DNA of 64,000 nt from Helicobacter pylori (GTDB lineage Bacteria > Campylobacterota > Campylobacteria > Campylobacterales > Helicobacteraceae): NCBI GenBank assembly GCA_008032955.1, contig CP032046.1, positions 1,364,001 through 1,428,000 of the forward strand. Reading direction: 5' to 3'. The translations under genes and the position numbers were made by a program. Positions 1-9,471 of the stretch are shown in pieces. The first letter of the stretch is position 1. Each line of letters opens with the position of its first letter. The notes under the pieces were generated by a model. That model was not told the DNA's origin. It worked only from the letters and a program-made list of their open reading frames with translations, and did not search any database.

Positions 1-798
1 GTGCCTGTAACGATAGATTTTTATGCGAACGCCAATTACTTTTTGATTTATGGCGCGTTAGCGAATGCGGTGGTGGGGAGCATCAATGCTTTAAACGATG
101 AAATCAGGTTCAAACGCAACGCCCAAATAGAAGAAGCTGAATTAGGGACAGACGGGATTAAAATCAGGCCTATCGCCTTGTATAACCCTAGTGAGGGGTA
201 TTTGAATTACGCGCTCTCTAGCGTGTTTATTTTCATCTTACACCAAGTGATGCTCATTGCAAGCAGCATGTTTACTAGCTCCAGGCGTTTGGAATTAGCC
301 CTTTTAGACAAGAAACAAATCGCTTTAAGGCTGTGCGCAAGACTCTTGGTGTTCATGGGAGCGTTTAGCGTTTTTATTTTATGGTATTTTGGGGCGCTGT
401 TTTCTTTTTATGGGATCGAACGGCATGGGAGCGCTTTAATGGTGTTTTTGAATAGCTTGATTTTCATGCTTGCGGCCTTGAGTTTGGGGTCGTTTTTAGG
501 GGCATGGATTAAAAATGAAGCCCACACCACTCAAATCGTTTTAATTTCTTCTTTGCCCTTGATTTTTATGATGGGTTTTGTGTGGCCTTTTGAATCCTTG
601 CCCTCTTATTTACAGGTTTTCGTTCAAATAGTGCCAGCTTATCATGGGATCAGTTTGCTCGGGCGGTTGAATCAAATGCATGCGGAATTTGTGGATGTTT
701 CCATCCATTTTTACGCGCTTATTGCGATTTTTATCGTGAGTTTTATAGGGTGCGTGTTCAAACTCAGCTCTTTAAAGAAAGCTTGTGAAAACGCTTAA
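1..798 (+). CDS. ABC-2 type transporter permease, 5' end cut by window
   Basis: Inner-membrane permease half of an ABC exporter of the YhhJ/YbhR (ABC-2, PF12698-like) kind. The visible 265 residues contain a soluble, presumably periplasmic stretch at the start and then about five hydrophobic segments (roughly residues 72-92, 112-135, 145-168, 178-195 and 238-258), the normal topology of the C-terminal half. The GTG at base 1 is only the first codon in the window; family members are about 370 residues, so the true start lies upstream. It probably works with an upstream ATPase and HlyD-like protein (HP1486-HP1488 region from memory). The substrate cannot be told. The last 14 bases overlap the next gene, which suggests co-translation. 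Confidence 0.85.
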   Translation: MPVTIDFYANANYFLIYGALANAVVGSINALNDEIRFKRNAQIEEAELGTDGIKIRPIALYNPSEGYLNYALSSVFIFILHQVMLIASSMFTSSRRLELALLDKKQIALRLCARLLVFMGAFSVFILWYFGALFSFYGIERHGSALMVFLNSLIFMLAALSLGSFLGAWIKNEAHTTQIVLISSLPLIFMMGFVWPFESLPSYLQVFVQIVPAYHGISLLGRLNQMHAEFVDVSIHFYALIAIFIVSFIGCVFKLSSLKKACENA

Positions 799-1357
799 AA
801 ACCTTATCACCTCCAAGCACCAAACTAAAGCGTCTCGTTTTTTAGGGTATCTTATGCCTTTTGATGATTTTGAAAAAACCCTTTTGCAATTGAAAAAAGA
901 GCATTTTAAAGCCGCGCATTTTGTAACGGCGTTCCGCTATTCTTTAGGGGGCAAAATCACGGAGGGTTTTAGCGATGATGGCGAGCCTAAAGGGAGTTCA
1001 GGCATGCCTGTGCTTAGCGTTTTAAGGCGAGAGGATTTGATCAATATAGGATTAGTGAGCGTGCGTTATTTTGGAGGCACGCTTTTAGGGGTGGGAGGCT
1101 TGATGAAAGCTTATGCTAAGAGCGCGTTATTGTGCGTAGAAAACGCTCAAAGAGAAAACGCTTTGAAGGATTTTGTGGAGTTAGAAACTTTAAGCGCTCA
1201 TTATTCTTACAAAGAATTAGACGCTCTTCAGCGTGAAATTAAGAAATTTAGCTTACAATTAAACAAAAAGAATTTTTCAAACCAAAGCGTGGAAGTGGAA
1301 ATCAGCGGTGCAAGAGACGATTTGCAAGCGTTTTTACAACAAAATAAGATAAATTAG
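785..1357 (+). CDS. YigZ/IMPACT family protein (UPF0029)
   Basis: 190-residue member of the YigZ/IMPACT family. The signature around residues 97-111 (RYFGGTLLGVGGLMKAY) matches the UPF0029 pattern RYFGG..LG..GL..AY, and the C-terminal third has the ferredoxin-like DUF1949 position. Eukaryotic IMPACT regulates translation through GCN2; the bacterial role is not established, although a nucleic-acid or ribosome role is usually supposed. GTG start inside the end of the permease gene; the protein begins MKTLKNLITSKHQ. Resembles HP1485. Family assignment is firm, function is unknown. Confidence 0.85.
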   Translation: MKTLKNLITSKHQTKASRFLGYLMPFDDFEKTLLQLKKEHFKAAHFVTAFRYSLGGKITEGFSDDGEPKGSSGMPVLSVLRREDLINIGLVSVRYFGGTLLGVGGLMKAYAKSALLCVENAQRENALKDFVELETLSAHYSYKELDALQREIKKFSLQLNKKNFSNQSVEVEISGARDDLQAFLQQNKIN

Positions 1358-1366
1358 GGAGAATGA

Positions 1367-1813
1367 ATGGAATTTTTGAGCGGGTATTTTTTATGGATCA
1401 AGGCTTTCCATGTGATAGCGGTCATTTCGTGGATGGCGGCGTTATTTTATTTGCCGCGCCTTTTTGTCTATCATGCAGAAAATGTGCATAAAAAAGAGTT
1501 TGTAGGAGTGGTTCAAATCCAAGAAAAAAAGCTCTATTCCTTTATCGCTTCACCGGCTATGGGTTTTACGCTTATTACAGGGATTTTAATGTTGTTGATA
1601 GAGCCAACGCTTTTTAAAAGTGGGGGTTGGTTGCATGCTAAATTGGCTTTAGTGGCATTGCTTTTAGCCTATCATTTTTACTGCAAAAAATGCATGCGCG
1701 AGCTGGAAAAAGACCCTACAGGGAAAAACGCAAGGTTTTATCGTGTGTTTAATGAAATACCCACGATTTTAATGATCCTCATTGTGATCTTAGTGGTTGT
1801 CAAGCCTTTTTAA
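1367..1813 (+). CDS. hemJ: Protoporphyrinogen IX oxidase HemJ (UPF0093)
   Basis: Small polytopic membrane protein of 148 residues. It belongs to the HemJ family, which oxidises protoporphyrinogen IX to protoporphyrin IX in the penultimate step of haem synthesis in bacteria lacking HemG/HemY. The N-terminal helix (residues 8-30) carries the family motif K-FHVIAVISWMAALFYLPR with the conserved histidine; three more membrane helices follow (about 60-78, 88-106, 128-147). Length is as usual for the family. The start ATG at 1367 has a purine-rich site AGGGAGA just upstream; another ATG at 1363 is out of frame. It lies in the same transcription unit as the neighbours on both sides. Confidence 0.85.
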   Translation: MEFLSGYFLWIKAFHVIAVISWMAALFYLPRLFVYHAENVHKKEFVGVVQIQEKKLYSFIASPAMGFTLITGILMLLIEPTLFKSGGWLHAKLALVALLLAYHFYCKKCMRELEKDPTGKNARFYRVFNEIPTILMILIVILVVVKPF

Positions 1814-1822
1814 AGACCAATC

Positions 1823-2563
1823 ATGAAAAAAGAAAATCGCCTCAAGCAAGAAAAAATCATCAACATGTTTGATGATATAGCCAGCTCTTACGATCAAGCC
1901 AACCGCTTGATGAGTTTTGGTTTAGACGTTAAATGGCGAGAAAGGGCTTGCGAGCATGCGTTTTTGTTTTTGGAAAACAAGAAAGCGTTAAGGCTTGTGG
2001 ATGTGGCATGCGGGACAGGGGATATGCTTGTGGCTTGGCAAAAAAGCGCTCTCAATTGCGGTATAGAGTTTAAAGAATGTTTGGGGATTGACCCCTCTAA
2101 TAACATGCTTGAATTGGCCATTAAAAAATGTGAAGAGCTTGAAAACAAAGCTTCTTTCATCCAAGCTCAAGCCAAAGATTTAAAGGGCGTTGAAAGTAAC
2201 AGCGTGGATATCCTCTCCATTGCGTATGGCTTGCGTAATATCGTGGAAAGACAAGAGGCTTTAAAAGAGTTTTTTAGGGTGTTAAAACCCAGGGGCGTTT
2301 TAGTGATCTTAGAATTTTTAAAAAAGGATAACCCCACATGGTTGGATAAAATCTCAGGGTTTTACACGAATAAGGTTTTGCCTTTGGTGGGAGGGGCTAT
2401 CAGTAAAAATTATGGCGCTTATTCTTATTTACCACAGTCCATTGAGGGGTTTTTGAGTTTGGAGGGTTTGAAACATGAATTAAAAAACGCAGGGTTTGAG
2501 ATTGTAAGAACTGAAGATTCTATCGCTCAAATTTCAACGACCATGCTTGTTAAAAAAAGCTAA
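1823..2563 (+). CDS. ubiE: Demethylmenaquinone methyltransferase (UbiE/MenG)
   Basis: 246-residue SAM-dependent methyltransferase carrying out the last step of menaquinone synthesis, C-methylation of demethylmenaquinone. Seen: UbiE signature 1 near the N terminus (MFDDIASSYDQANRLMSFG), SAM-binding motif I VDVACGTGD around residue 59-67, acidic motif II (LGIDPSNNML) and motif III (SIAYGLRN). H. pylori makes menaquinone by the futalosine route and lacks ubiquinone, so the menaquinone activity is the relevant one. A second gene with a decarboxylase-cofactor role, ubiX, lies further down at 10134. Resembles HP1483. Confidence 0.92.
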   Translation: MKKENRLKQEKIINMFDDIASSYDQANRLMSFGLDVKWRERACEHAFLFLENKKALRLVDVACGTGDMLVAWQKSALNCGIEFKECLGIDPSNNMLELAIKKCEELENKASFIQAQAKDLKGVESNSVDILSIAYGLRNIVERQEALKEFFRVLKPRGVLVILEFLKKDNPTWLDKISGFYTNKVLPLVGGAISKNYGAYSYLPQSIEGFLSLEGLKHELKNAGFEIVRTEDSIAQISTTMLVKKS

Positions 2564-2572
2564 AGGAATGCC

Positions 2573-2833
2573 ATGCAAGATGAATTATTTGAAACCGAAA
2601 AAGCCCCTCAAAAAAACGCTAAAAACGCTAAAAACGCCCCTAAAAAAAACTTTGAAGAGCATGTTCATTCTCTAGAGCAAGCCATAGATCGCTTGAATGA
2701 TCCTAATTTGTCTTTAAAAGACGGGATGGATTTGTATAAAATGGCTATGCAAGAATTATTTTTGGCTCAAAAGCTTTTAGAAAACGCTTATTCAGAGTAT
2801 GAAAAACTCCAAACGCCAGACAAAAAGGCTTAA
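2573..2833 (+). CDS. xseB: Exodeoxyribonuclease VII small subunit
   Basis: 86-residue XseB. It forms the small helical subunit of exonuclease VII, which with XseA degrades single-stranded DNA into acid-insoluble oligonucleotides. The body NFEEHVHSLEQAIDRLNDPN followed by LSLKDGMDLYKMAMQEL is typical of the family. The first 25 residues are an alanine/lysine/asparagine-rich extension (repeated KNAKNA) outside the core domain. xseA is not in the window. The start ATG follows the sequence AAAGGAATGCC, a good ribosome site. Resembles HP1482. Confidence 0.88.
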   Translation: MQDELFETEKAPQKNAKNAKNAPKKNFEEHVHSLEQAIDRLNDPNLSLKDGMDLYKMAMQELFLAQKLLENAYSEYEKLQTPDKKA

Positions 2834-2836
2834 AGC

Positions 2837-3634
2837 ATGCGAGTGTTTGCTTTGCAATTAGAGTCTTTTGAAGAAAACCTCATGCAATCCCTATTCAACT
2901 CCATACCCAAGAAAAGCGTGGTGGTGTTGCCTGAATACGTGATCAACCCCTTTTTCCACCATAACATGGGATTGGATTTGAATGAGATTAACGCGCAGTC
3001 TGCGCGAGCGATTGGGTTTTTGTCGCAAAAATGCGAAGAATTAGATTTGATCGTTTCAGCCCCGGTGCTTTTAGAAGAAGATTCTAAAATCTATAAAAAA
3101 ATCGCCCTCATTTCTAAAGAAAATATCCAGTATTACACGCAACAACGCCTAATCCCCTATCCTCACTGGGATGAAGAAAGCTTTTTTGACAATGAGAAAA
3201 GCGCTTTTAAAGAATTGTTAGTTTTTAAAAGAGACAGCTTAAGAATCGCCCCTTTGTTTGGCTTTGAAGCGCATTTTGATGAAATATGGGTTCAGGCTAA
3301 AAATCAGGGCGTGGATGTGGTGCTTTTAAGCAGCGTGGCCACTTTTGAATCCAATGAAAGGTGGCGGCTTTTGTGCCAGATGCGCGCTTTTTGCGCTTCT
3401 TGCGTGGTGGTTAGGGCTAATAGGATCGGGGCGTATCGCCAAATCCTTGTAGAAGGAGATCAAAAAAACGAATTTTTGTGGAAATTTTATGGGGATAGTT
3501 TTGTGGCCTTGCCTAATGGTGCTATTGAAGATTCTTTAGAGGGTAAAATGGGGGCTTTGAGCGCTCAAATAGATAAAAACGATATAGACGAATGGGCTAA
3601 ATTGTGGCATTTTAGAACGATTAAAGAGGGTTGA
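2837..3634 (+). CDS. Nitrilase-superfamily protein lacking catalytic Cys and Lys
   Basis: 265-residue carbon-nitrogen hydrolase fold protein. Active members use a Glu-Lys-Cys triad. Here the Glu is present (PEY, E33), but the position equivalent to the Lys in the K-x-H-L motif reads QQRLIP (Q102/Q103), and the segment equivalent to the ICYD-RFPE nucleophile loop reads LFGFEAHFDEIW with glycine (G142) in place of cysteine. The scaffold strands either side, including VDVVLLSSVATFES, are well kept and there is no frameshift. I infer a non-hydrolytic binding or regulatory role. It overlaps nothing but sits 3 bases after xseB and directly before serS (stop and start are adjacent). Resembles HP1481. 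Confidence 0.75.
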   Translation: MRVFALQLESFEENLMQSLFNSIPKKSVVVLPEYVINPFFHHNMGLDLNEINAQSARAIGFLSQKCEELDLIVSAPVLLEEDSKIYKKIALISKENIQYYTQQRLIPYPHWDEESFFDNEKSAFKELLVFKRDSLRIAPLFGFEAHFDEIWVQAKNQGVDVVLLSSVATFESNERWRLLCQMRAFCASCVVVRANRIGAYRQILVEGDQKNEFLWKFYGDSFVALPNGAIEDSLEGKMGALSAQIDKNDIDEWAKLWHFRTIKEG

Positions 3635-4882
3635 ATGATTGATAGAAAACTTTTATTGCAAGATTTTGACAAGGTGGCTCTTTCTTTAAAAAAGCGTAAC
3701 CATGCGATGGACGATGAATTAGAGCGTTTGCGCGAAGCCATCACGCATTATAAAAAACAACTCATTGAATTAGAGGGCTTACAAGCCTTTCAAAACAAGG
3801 TTTCTAAAGAATTTGGTATTAAAATGGCTCAAAAAATGGGTACAAGCGATCTCAAAAAAGAGCTAGAAAACAATAAAATCAAACTGAATGAGCTTTCCAA
3901 AAGCGTGGGCGAAGCAGAACAAGAAATGGATTTAAAGCTTTCCATAATCCCTAATTTAGTGGATGAAAAAACCCCTTTAGGCGCGAATGAAGAAGACAAC
4001 ATAGAGATTAAAAAAATCTTAACCCCAAGAAATTTTACTTTCAAACCTAAAGAGCATTTTGAACTCGCTCAAAAAAACGGCTGGATTGATTTTGAAAGCG
4101 GCGTGAAACTTGCCAAAAGCCGTTTTTCGGTCATTAGGGGTTTTGGGGCGAAAATTTATCGCGCGCTCATTTATTTAATGCTGGATTTTAATGAAAAAAA
4201 CGGCTTTGAAATCGTCTACACGCCGGCGTTAGTGAATGAAAAAATGCTTTTTGGGACCGGGCAATTACCCAAATTCAAAGAAGATGTTTTCAAAATAGAA
4301 AATGAAAATTTGTATCTGATCCCCACCGCTGAGGTAACGCTCACCAATTTATACAACGACACGATTATTAGCGTTGAAAACCTCCCCATTAAAATGACCG
4401 CGCACACGCCTTGTTTCAGGAGCGAAGCAGGGAGCGCGGGCAAGGATACAAGGGGGATGATAAGACAACACCAGTTTGATAAAGTAGAGCTAGTGGCTAT
4501 CACGCACCCTAAAGAAAGCGATGCGATGCAAGAGTGCATGCTAGAGAGCGCGAGCGAAATTTTAAGGGCTTTGGAATTACCGCACCGGTTCGTGCAATTG
4601 TGCAGTGGGGATTTAGGCTTTAGCGCGAGCAACACGATAGACATTGAAGTGTGGCTGCCTGGGCAAAATTGTTACAGAGAAATCAGCTCCGTGTCTAACA
4701 CGAGGGATTTTCAAGCTAGGCGCGCTAAAATCCGCTTCAAAGAGAATCAAAAAAACCAATTAGCGCACACCTTAAACGGATCTTCTTTAGCGGTAGGCAG
4801 GACGATGGTCGCTTTAATGGAAAACCACCAGCAAGCGGATGGGAGCATCCATATTCCTAAGGCGTTAGAAAAATACCTTTAA
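3635..4882 (+). CDS. serS: Seryl-tRNA synthetase
   Basis: 415-residue class II aminoacyl-tRNA synthetase that charges tRNA-Ser and also tRNA-Sec. The N-terminal 100 residues form the tRNA-binding antiparallel coiled coil (heptad-rich, [19 protein letters not shown]). Catalytic motif 2 ([22 protein letters not shown]) and motif 3 ([17 protein letters not shown]) are intact, as is the serine-binding segment [10 protein letters not shown]. Length is normal. The ATG at 3635 immediately follows the TGA of the previous gene. The pair serS then TPR membrane protein is also found in Campylobacter (Cj0389-Cj0390, from memory). Resembles HP1480. Confidence 0.97.
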   Translation: MIDRKLLLQDFDKVALSLKKRNHAMDDELERLREAITHYKKQLIELEGLQAFQNKVSKEFGIKMAQKMGTSDLKKELENNKIKLNELSKSVGEAEQEMDLKLSIIPNLVDEKTPLGANEEDNIEIKKILTPRNFTFKPKEHFELAQKNGWIDFESGVKLAKSRFSVIRGFGAKIYRALIYLMLDFNEKNGFEIVYTPALVNEKMLFGTGQLPKFKEDVFKIENENLYLIPTAEVTLTNLYNDTIISVENLPIKMTAHTPCFRSEAGSAGKDTRGMIRQHQFDKVELVAITHPKESDAMQECMLESASEILRALELPHRFVQLCSGDLGFSASNTIDIEVWLPGQNCYREISSVSNTRDFQARRAKIRFKENQKNQLAHTLNGSSLAVGRTMVALMENHQQADGSIHIPKALEKYL

Positions 4883-4891
4883 GGCTAGTTT

Positions 4892-7426
4892 GTGCTGAAT
4901 GAAGAGCAAAATTCATTAGAAGAAAAAGGGGGCGAAAACAAAAACGAAAAAGAAACCCCCCTAAAGGGCATTCATTCTAAAATCCCCTCTTTGAAGCAGG
5001 CTTTGGAGCAGACGATTAATAAAATCAAAAGTTCTAAAGAGTTTTTTAAACAGATTTTACACAATAAAAAAAAGCTTTATATCGCGCTTGGAATATTGCT
5101 TTCACTCATCGCGCTCATTGTGGCTTTGAGTTTGTTACTAGGGCATAAAAAAGAAAATAAACAAACTTCTTTACAAACTAATACCGCCACCACCAATGAC
5201 GAAACGCCTAATAACACCAACAACGCTAACAACGCGCAAGCCGAGGGACAAATAGAGAATTTAGACTTACCCGATCTAATCGGCAAGGACTCCCTCAAAC
5301 GAAGCGATGAAAATCAAGTGGATGCGATCATGAAAAAAGCGAGCCTTTTGTATGAGCAAGGGCAAAAAGATGAAGCCTTACACCTGTTTGACAAAGCCGC
5401 TTCTTTTTCGCAAGGGATTGCGAGCCATAATTTAGGGGTGATTAAGTTTAAAGAAAAGGATTTTAATGGGGCGTTGGATTTGTTTGATTCTAGCATCGCT
5501 TCTAAAGAAAACGCGAGCGTGAGCGCGATTGATGCGTTAGTGAGCGCTTATCATTTGCAAGATGAGGATTTGTATTATCATTATCTAAAAATTGTGAGAG
5601 ACACTTTGTATAAAGACTATAAAAAGTCTTTTTATTCCTACGCTTACGCGCTCAAATCCTATTACGCTGGAGAGTATTTTGAAGCCCTTTCGCCTTTAAT
5701 GCACCCTAATTCCAACGCTTTTTTAAAGCCTAACGCGCGCTTGGCGTCTAAATTGTTTTTGATGTTTAAAGATGAAACGAACGCTTACAAGCAATTACAA
5801 AAAAGTGCGAACGCCCAAGATGAGCTCGCTTTAGGGCTTTTGCAGGCCCGTTTGGGCCATTACAAGCAGGCTTTGGAGCATTTGCAGCATTATTTGCACA
5901 ACTACCCTAAAGATTTAAACGCTTTAATGGCTTTGGAATTGGTGAGTTTGAAAAAAGGCGACACCCTTAAAGCGAGCGAAGCCTTAAAATTAGCCAGCCA
6001 CACCAAAGAAGACACGCTATTAGCCAACTCTTTTTACCCCATCAAGCCCACTATAAACCCTGTTTTTTTAGACAAAGAAAGAGCCAAAGAGCGTTTTTGG
6101 AACACGCAATATTTTGAAGGCAAAAGGGATTTTATCTACCGCTTGCTCTTTTATTACGCTCCTTTTAAGGTTTTAGACTCTAAAGAAACCTTAGGCGTGA
6201 TTGAAGAGGGGCTGTTTCTTTTGGATTCTGATACGCAAAAGGATTTAGAGGGGGCAAGCCTTGCTTTTAAAAGGGGGCGTTTGATGGCGATAGCGGATAA
6301 AAACGCGCTCAAAGGGTTGAAAGCGTTAGAAAACAAGCGCTTAAAAAAAGCCCTTTCTTTTTTTGATTTGTCTTTAAAAAATAGCCCCAATAACGCGCTT
6401 TTGCATTATAATGTGGGTTTGATTTATGCGCAATTGGAAAATTACCACAAAGCTTATTTCCATTTTTTAAGGGCTTTCCATTTGAATTCTGCGGATTATT
6501 TGAGTGCGGTTTTTGCGATTCTAGCCTCGCATTTCACCCACGAAGACACCACGGAGTTTTTAAGAGAAATCACCGAGAATTTTTATAGTCATGATTTTTC
6601 TAGCCCCACGCAAAAAGCCTTACTCTCTTCGCTCATCGCTTATTTGAATTACCGCACCAATTGGGATATGGATTGGCTTAAAAACGCCCCTAAAAAACTC
6701 CCCTTTTATTACGCGCTAGAAGCGGCGTTCGCTAAAGAGAGCAAGGATAAAAAATTGATGGTGCAAGCTTTTGGGAATTTAAAAAAAATGCTCCCTAAAG
6801 ATCTCATCTCTAATATCTTTTATGAAATCGTTTCGTATTATGATGCGAGCATCCGGCACACTTTAAGCATTTACACCCTTTTAGATTCGCGTAAAATCAG
6901 CTGGGATCAAACCATGCAAGGACCCATTTTAGGGCGTCATTTCTACGCTTACATGGGATTTATGGTCAATGATTTAGATCATCAAGAAAGATTACTAGAG
7001 CAAAAAATCGCCAGTTTAGAAGAGGGCGAATCCCCTAACGATTGGTTGGAAAATTTAGCGTTAGTGAGTTTGTTTCAAGGCCAGTATGAAAAAGCGAGTG
7101 CGTTGTATCAAAACTTAATTAGCGATCTTAAGGATAATGAAGTGCGCTTAAAAATCCTAGCGGGTTTGACTTATATCGCGCAGAATAATTACAATAACGC
7201 CGCTTTATGGCTAGAGCTTGGGAAATTAGACGATCCGAATAATGAAAATATCCGTTACGCTTTAGGGTTGTTGTATCAAAGAAAGGGGGACTTGAAATCA
7301 GCGCTAAACCATTTTTTAGCCATTAAAACCTCTGATTTTTCGTCGCCTTATTTTGATTTTGAAATTGACACCAACCTTTTAAAAGAGCGTTTGAACCAAG
7401 AAAAAGAAGGCGAGTTTTTAGAATAA
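4892..7426 (+). CDS. pflB: TPR membrane protein, probable flagellar motor scaffold PflB
   Basis: 844-residue protein with a charged N-terminal cytoplasmic tail, one membrane helix at residues 62-84 and a long periplasmic region made mostly of tetratricopeptide repeats (for example residues 145-215, 270-365, 480-560 and 735-830, with the recurring pattern ALxxLxxALxxxPxN). After the helix comes an Asn/Thr-rich linker (residues 90-130). The size, topology and position directly after serS match Campylobacter PflB (Cj0390), part of the periplasmic scaffold that positions flagellar stators; flgA follows two genes later. The PflB identity is an inference from architecture and synteny. GTG start at 4892; the stop overlaps the next ATG by one base. 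Resembles HP1479. Confidence 0.7.
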   Translation: MLNEEQNSLEEKGGENKNEKETPLKGIHSKIPSLKQALEQTINKIKSSKEFFKQILHNKKKLYIALGILLSLIALIVALSLLLGHKKENKQTSLQTNTATTNDETPNNTNNANNAQAEGQIENLDLPDLIGKDSLKRSDENQVDAIMKKASLLYEQGQKDEALHLFDKAASFSQGIASHNLGVIKFKEKDFNGALDLFDSSIASKENASVSAIDALVSAYHLQDEDLYYHYLKIVRDTLYKDYKKSFYSYAYALKSYYAGEYFEALSPLMHPNSNAFLKPNARLASKLFLMFKDETNAYKQLQKSANAQDELALGLLQARLGHYKQALEHLQHYLHNYPKDLNALMALELVSLKKGDTLKASEALKLASHTKEDTLLANSFYPIKPTINPVFLDKERAKERFWNTQYFEGKRDFIYRLLFYYAPFKVLDSKETLGVIEEGLFLLDSDTQKDLEGASLAFKRGRLMAIADKNALKGLKALENKRLKKALSFFDLSLKNSPNNALLHYNVGLIYAQLENYHKAYFHFLRAFHLNSADYLSAVFAILASHFTHEDTTEFLREITENFYSHDFSSPTQKALLSSLIAYLNYRTNWDMDWLKNAPKKLPFYYALEAAFAKESKDKKLMVQAFGNLKKMLPKDLISNIFYEIVSYYDASIRHTLSIYTLLDSRKISWDQTMQGPILGRHFYAYMGFMVNDLDHQERLLEQKIASLEEGESPNDWLENLALVSLFQGQYEKASALYQNLISDLKDNEVRLKILAGLTYIAQNNYNNAALWLELGKLDDPNNENIRYALGLLYQRKGDLKSALNHFLAIKTSDFSSPYFDFEIDTNLLKERLNQEKEGEFLE

Positions 7427-9471
7427 TGGGTTTTGAAAAAAGCATTTTAGACAATTTGAACGAAGCGCAAAAAATCGCCGCATGCCACATTCAAGGGCCT
7501 TTATTGATTTTAGCGGGAGCTGGGAGCGGTAAGACTAAGACTTTAACGAGCCGTTTAGCGTATTTGATTGGCGCTTGTGGCGTGCCTAGCGAGAACACTT
7601 TAACGCTCACTTTCACCAATAAAGCGAGTAAGGAAATGCAAGAAAGGGCTTTGAAATTGTTGAAAAACCAAACTCTTATCCCTCCCTTGCTTTGCACTTT
7701 CCATCGTTTTGGTTTGCTGTTTTTAAGGCAGCACATGGGCCTTTTAAAAAGAGCGTGCGATTTTTCGGTGTTAGATAGCGATGAAGTAAAAACGCTGTGC
7801 AAACAGCTCAAAATTTCAAGCTTTAGAGCCAGTATTTCTCAAATCAAAAACGGCATGATGGATTTGAGCATGCAAGATAGCGAATGTCATAAAGCGTATG
7901 AGCTTTATCAAAACGCGCTCAAAAAAGACAATTTAGTGGATTTTGACGATTTGCTTTGTTTAAGCCTTAAGATTTTACAAGATAATGAAAAACTCGCTAA
8001 AGAGATTAGCGAACGCTACCATTACATCATGGTAGATGAGTATCAAGACACGAACGCCTTACAATTGGAATTTTTAAAACAATTGAGTTGCACGCACCAT
8101 AATTTGTGCGTGGTGGGCGATGACGATCAGAGCATTTATGGGTTTAGGGGGGCTGATATTTCTAATATTTTAAATTTTTCCAAGCATTTTAAAGGGGCTA
8201 AAATAGTGAAATTAGAGACCAACTACCGCTCCAGCGCTGAAATCTTAGCGTGCGCCAATTCCCTCATCAGCCATAACCAACACCGCCACATTAAAACGCT
8301 TCAAAGTTTCAAAGGCTCGCATAAAAGCGTGGTTTGTAAGGAATATTTAACGCAAAAAGAAGAGAGCCTGGATGTGGCTTATCAAATCAAAGCCCTTTTA
8401 AAGAAGGGCGAGAATTTAGAAAATATCGCTATTTTGTACCGCCTAAACGGGCTTAGTCGCAGCATTGAAGAGAGCTTGAACGCTTTGAATATCCCTTATA
8501 GGCTCATTGGGGCGCTGAGTTTTTATGAAAGAGCCGAGGTTAAAGACGCTTTGGCGTTCATGCATGTGGTGGCGAAAAAAGACGATCGCTTTTTTATTAG
8601 GCGCGTTTTAAACAAGCCCCCAAGAGGTCTTGGCAAGATCACTCAAGAATGGATTTTTTCTCTTTTAGATGAAGAGGATTTGAATTTAGAAGAAGCGCTA
8701 AAACTTGGGGCGTTTAAAGACAAACTAAACTCTAAAAACGAATACGCTTTAAAGAAATTCATGACTATGATAGGGCGTTTGAGGGAGGCTTTTGAAATTT
8801 CAGTGGAGGAGTTTTGCGAGCGGTTTTTAGAAGAGACTAATCTTTTAAAAAGCTATGAAAAAGAAGACAATTACGAAGAAAGGGAGGGCTTTGTCAAAGA
8901 GCTTTTAACCTTGCTAAAAGAGCATTTTAAAACTAACCCCACGCATTCTTTACTGGATTTTTTGAATGAAAGCGTGTTAGATGTCCATAATACAGAAAAC
9001 GCGCAAAAAGTGAGTTGCATGAGCGTGCATATGAGTAAGGGGTTAGAGTTTAAGCATGTGTTTGTGATCGGGTTAGAAGAAGGGTTTTTCCCGCATAGGG
9101 GGTTCAATCAAGAAAGCGATTTAGAAGAAGAAAGGCGCTTGGCTTACGTAGCGATCACTAGGGCTAAAGAAGGATTGCAGCTCTCTTATGTTCAAGAGCG
9201 TTCGTATTTTGGGAGGAAAATTTCTTGCTCGCCCTCTGTGTTTTTAGAAGAAGCCCAGTTGCTTAAAAGCGATCAAACCCCTAAACAAAATCACCAAAAA
9301 AACACGCCCATTAAAGTGGGGGATTTGATCAAGCATAAGATTTTTGGCACCGGTAGGGTTTTAGGCGTGGAAAAGGGCTTGAGCGGTTTGTGCTTGAAAA
9401 TCAATTGCGGAGGGAATGTCTATGATAAAATCTCAGAAAAATTTGTAGAAAAAGTGGATAACGGGTTTTGA
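7426..9471 (+). CDS. uvrD: UvrD/Rep/PcrA-type superfamily 1 DNA helicase
   Basis: 681-residue ATP-dependent 3'-5' DNA helicase for repair and replication restart. Motifs in order: Q motif LNEAQKIAA (about residue 9), Walker A GAGSGKTKTL (residue 32 on), Ia TFTNKAS, II MVDEYQDTN, III VGDDDQSIYGFRGA, IV LETNYRS, V VSCMSVHMSKGLEF and VI AYVAITRAKEGL. The C-terminal 45 residues (VGDLIKHKIFGTGRVLGVEKG) form the Tudor-like domain found in PcrA/UvrD that contacts RNA polymerase. ATG overlaps the preceding stop (TAATG). Resembles HP1478, annotated UvrD. Confidence 0.93.
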   Translation: MGFEKSILDNLNEAQKIAACHIQGPLLILAGAGSGKTKTLTSRLAYLIGACGVPSENTLTLTFTNKASKEMQERALKLLKNQTLIPPLLCTFHRFGLLFLRQHMGLLKRACDFSVLDSDEVKTLCKQLKISSFRASISQIKNGMMDLSMQDSECHKAYELYQNALKKDNLVDFDDLLCLSLKILQDNEKLAKEISERYHYIMVDEYQDTNALQLEFLKQLSCTHHNLCVVGDDDQSIYGFRGADISNILNFSKHFKGAKIVKLETNYRSSAEILACANSLISHNQHRHIKTLQSFKGSHKSVVCKEYLTQKEESLDVAYQIKALLKKGENLENIAILYRLNGLSRSIEESLNALNIPYRLIGALSFYERAEVKDALAFMHVVAKKDDRFFIRRVLNKPPRGLGKITQEWIFSLLDEEDLNLEEALKLGAFKDKLNSKNEYALKKFMTMIGRLREAFEISVEEFCERFLEETNLLKSYEKEDNYEEREGFVKELLTLLKEHFKTNPTHSLLDFLNESVLDVHNTENAQKVSCMSVHMSKGLEFKHVFVIGLEEGFFPHRGFNQESDLEEERRLAYVAITRAKEGLQLSYVQERSYFGRKISCSPSVFLEEAQLLKSDQTPKQNHQKNTPIKVGDLIKHKIFGTGRVLGVEKGLSGLCLKINCGGNVYDKISEKFVEKVDNGF

